From assembly GCA_947561715.1 (NCBI GenBank), contig OX387200.1:19966501-20030500 (forward strand): a stretch of DNA of 64,000 nt, read 5' to 3'. Shown piece by piece: positions 62,801 through 64,000 of the stretch; the stretch's first letter is position 1; every line of letters begins with the position of its first letter. The notes below the pieces were generated by a model that saw only the letters and a program-made list of their open reading frames with translations, was not told the origin of the DNA and searched no databases. A program made the translations under genes and the position numbers. This DNA comes from Ascidia mentula. Taxonomy: Eukaryota > Chordata > Ascidiacea > Phlebobranchia > Ascidiidae.

Positions 62801-64000
62801 ACGTGTACTAAAATTAGCGTACTTATATCTCTAAGTTATTTGCCAAGCTCGATTATGTCTTTATCACAGAATACTCTACACCAGTGATTAATAAAAATTA
62901 ACATTGATAATTGTGGGACTGGCAGTCATTCGTCCTTATTTCTGAAATAAATCAGCCTTAATTTTTGACAATTTCCAATCTTTAACTTTTCAAAACGTCG
63001 CACTTATTTATAACCTGAATAAAAACTCTGCAAAAAATAAATACTGAATTAGTTGAAACAATTGACGCATACTTTAACAAAGGTGAACGTAAAGATAAGA
63101 AGCACCTGTACAGTCAACCAGCTCTAAAAGGGTTTACCGAACAACGTAATACGTTAAAGATCAGAACTGACTTCTAATCTAATAATCACAACTGCCATCG
63201 ATAACCTGGTGATCACTTTCCTTTCAGTAACAGTGGTACACCCAAAGCACTTGCTTTCAAATAGGATTAGCTTGGTACAATTAAGAAAAATATGTGTAGA
63301 CCTGTGGGCATATATCCATCCATTATTTAATGCAAATTTGAGAATCCCGGACTGGGAATTTACTGATGTTCACGTATAGGTTTTTAAGTCCTATGCTGGC
63401 CACCTGGGCATTCCCTCAAGTTACAATTGGAAGTTTGCGAGTAATCTCCAACATACATATAAATCGCTTAAAAGATAAATTGCTGAGATTTAAGTTCTGT
63501 GTATCGTTGATGTTATAATTTGTATGCATTGAAATATATCTGATACAATTCTAATTTGACCAAACTATACCAGCAATAATTTATTGTTTCTTTCGCGAGA
63601 AGAGAGCTTTCCAAGACGTCCATCCACCAACATAACGAAGTATAAAATAAGTTAAACGCACCCGGACAGTCTTCAGCAGCGCAGTCTTTAGTGTTTGAGG
63701 AAGATCCTGGACACCCAGATACGTTGACGCAGTTTCTGTTTCTCCTTTGCTTTCCAGGACCACAAGTCACGTCACAATTTGACCAAGGACTCCAACTACT
63801 CCAATCTGAAGTTTTTGGGTTATTATAGCAAGCGTGTTAAGAACGGCATGGAGAATGAAATAGGCATGTATACACGATGAAACATCACATTATGCTACTT
63901 TCTCTTACGTGAACAGGCTCTGACATTGCAGCTTTGCATTTCCGAGTAATCTCCTTCACACAGGGTTCCGATAGTACATGTACGTGTTCTGCTCTGCATT
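59853..64000 (-). CDS. secreted TSP1/pseudotrypsin protein, gene P5 (partial, 5' part beyond the window)
   Basis: Visible exons on the - strand: 63909-64000 (cut by the window edge), 63662-63805, 62647-62763, 62196-62314, 61892-61986, 61368-61500, 60773-60872, 60411-60565 and 59853-60050. They code for three TSP1 modules and the whole pseudotrypsin domain. The gene is of the short type: two TSP1 exons are missing and the relic at 63404-63452 is the same as in P2 and P3. The pseudotrypsin keeps TAAHC and DYDISVL but reads GDIGGPL. It is nearly identical to P2 at an offset of 33,992. The signal peptide, active trypsin and ShKT parts must lie past 64,000. Confidence 0.8.
60961..61050 (+). repeat. 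tRNA-like SINE head in P5
   Basis: Same element and intron position as in P1-P4. Confidence 0.5.
63404..63452 (-). pseudogene. relic of a deleted TSP1 exon in P5
   Basis: Same 49-base remnant as in P2 and P3. Confidence 0.75.

Overview
This window is eukaryotic (metazoan) genomic DNA. It is AT-rich, its genes are split into many short exons with GT-AG introns, and it encodes extracellular thrombospondin type 1 (TSP1), ShKT and trypsin modules. tRNA-like SINE sequences sit in the introns. Compact genes, possible spliced-leader acceptors just before start codons, and high divergence between copies suit an ascidian tunicate such as Ciona. That assignment is inference and not proven. All exon models below were built by hand from splice sites, phase continuity and comparison between paralogues.

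Region 1 (about 1-14,500) holds six members of one TPR-like (helical repeat) family. Genes A, B, C and F are on the + strand; D and E are on the - strand. A, B and C are recent tandem copies with shared promoter blocks and shared 3' flanks. D converges on C, and E and F diverge from a 320-base shared promoter. Every member has a low-complexity N-terminal region coded by short exons, then one large 3' exon (about 810-860 bases) carrying the helical domain. The exons before the large one join it in phase 1 in every gene.

Region 2 (about 14,900-64,000) is a tandem array of at least five - strand genes for large secreted modular proteins (P1-P5; P5 runs off the window). Each complete gene reads: signal peptide, TSP1, active-type trypsin domain (His/Asp/Ser all present), an 11-codon micro-exon, TSP1, ShKT, four to six more TSP1 modules (by gene type), then a second trypsin-fold domain. 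The second domain has lost the activation segment and the catalytic serine in every copy (Gly or Ile in its place). P1 and P4 are long forms (1012 aa, 23 exons, eight TSP1). P2 and P3 are short forms (903 aa, 21 exons) that lost two TSP1 exons without breaking the frame; P5 is the same type as far as it can be seen. Extra copies of the last exons lie downstream of P3 (broken) and P4 (intact).

The array has a complex copying history. Block P1+P2 is nearly identical to block P4+P5 at an offset of about 33.96-33.99 kb. P3 is a P2-like gene with a P1/P4-like 3' end. Several patches point to gene conversion or unequal crossing-over; uncollapsed haplotypes in an assembly are the main alternative. 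The most interesting biology is a multigene family that pairs a catalytically complete trypsin with a dead trypsin on one secreted TSP1/ShKT chain.
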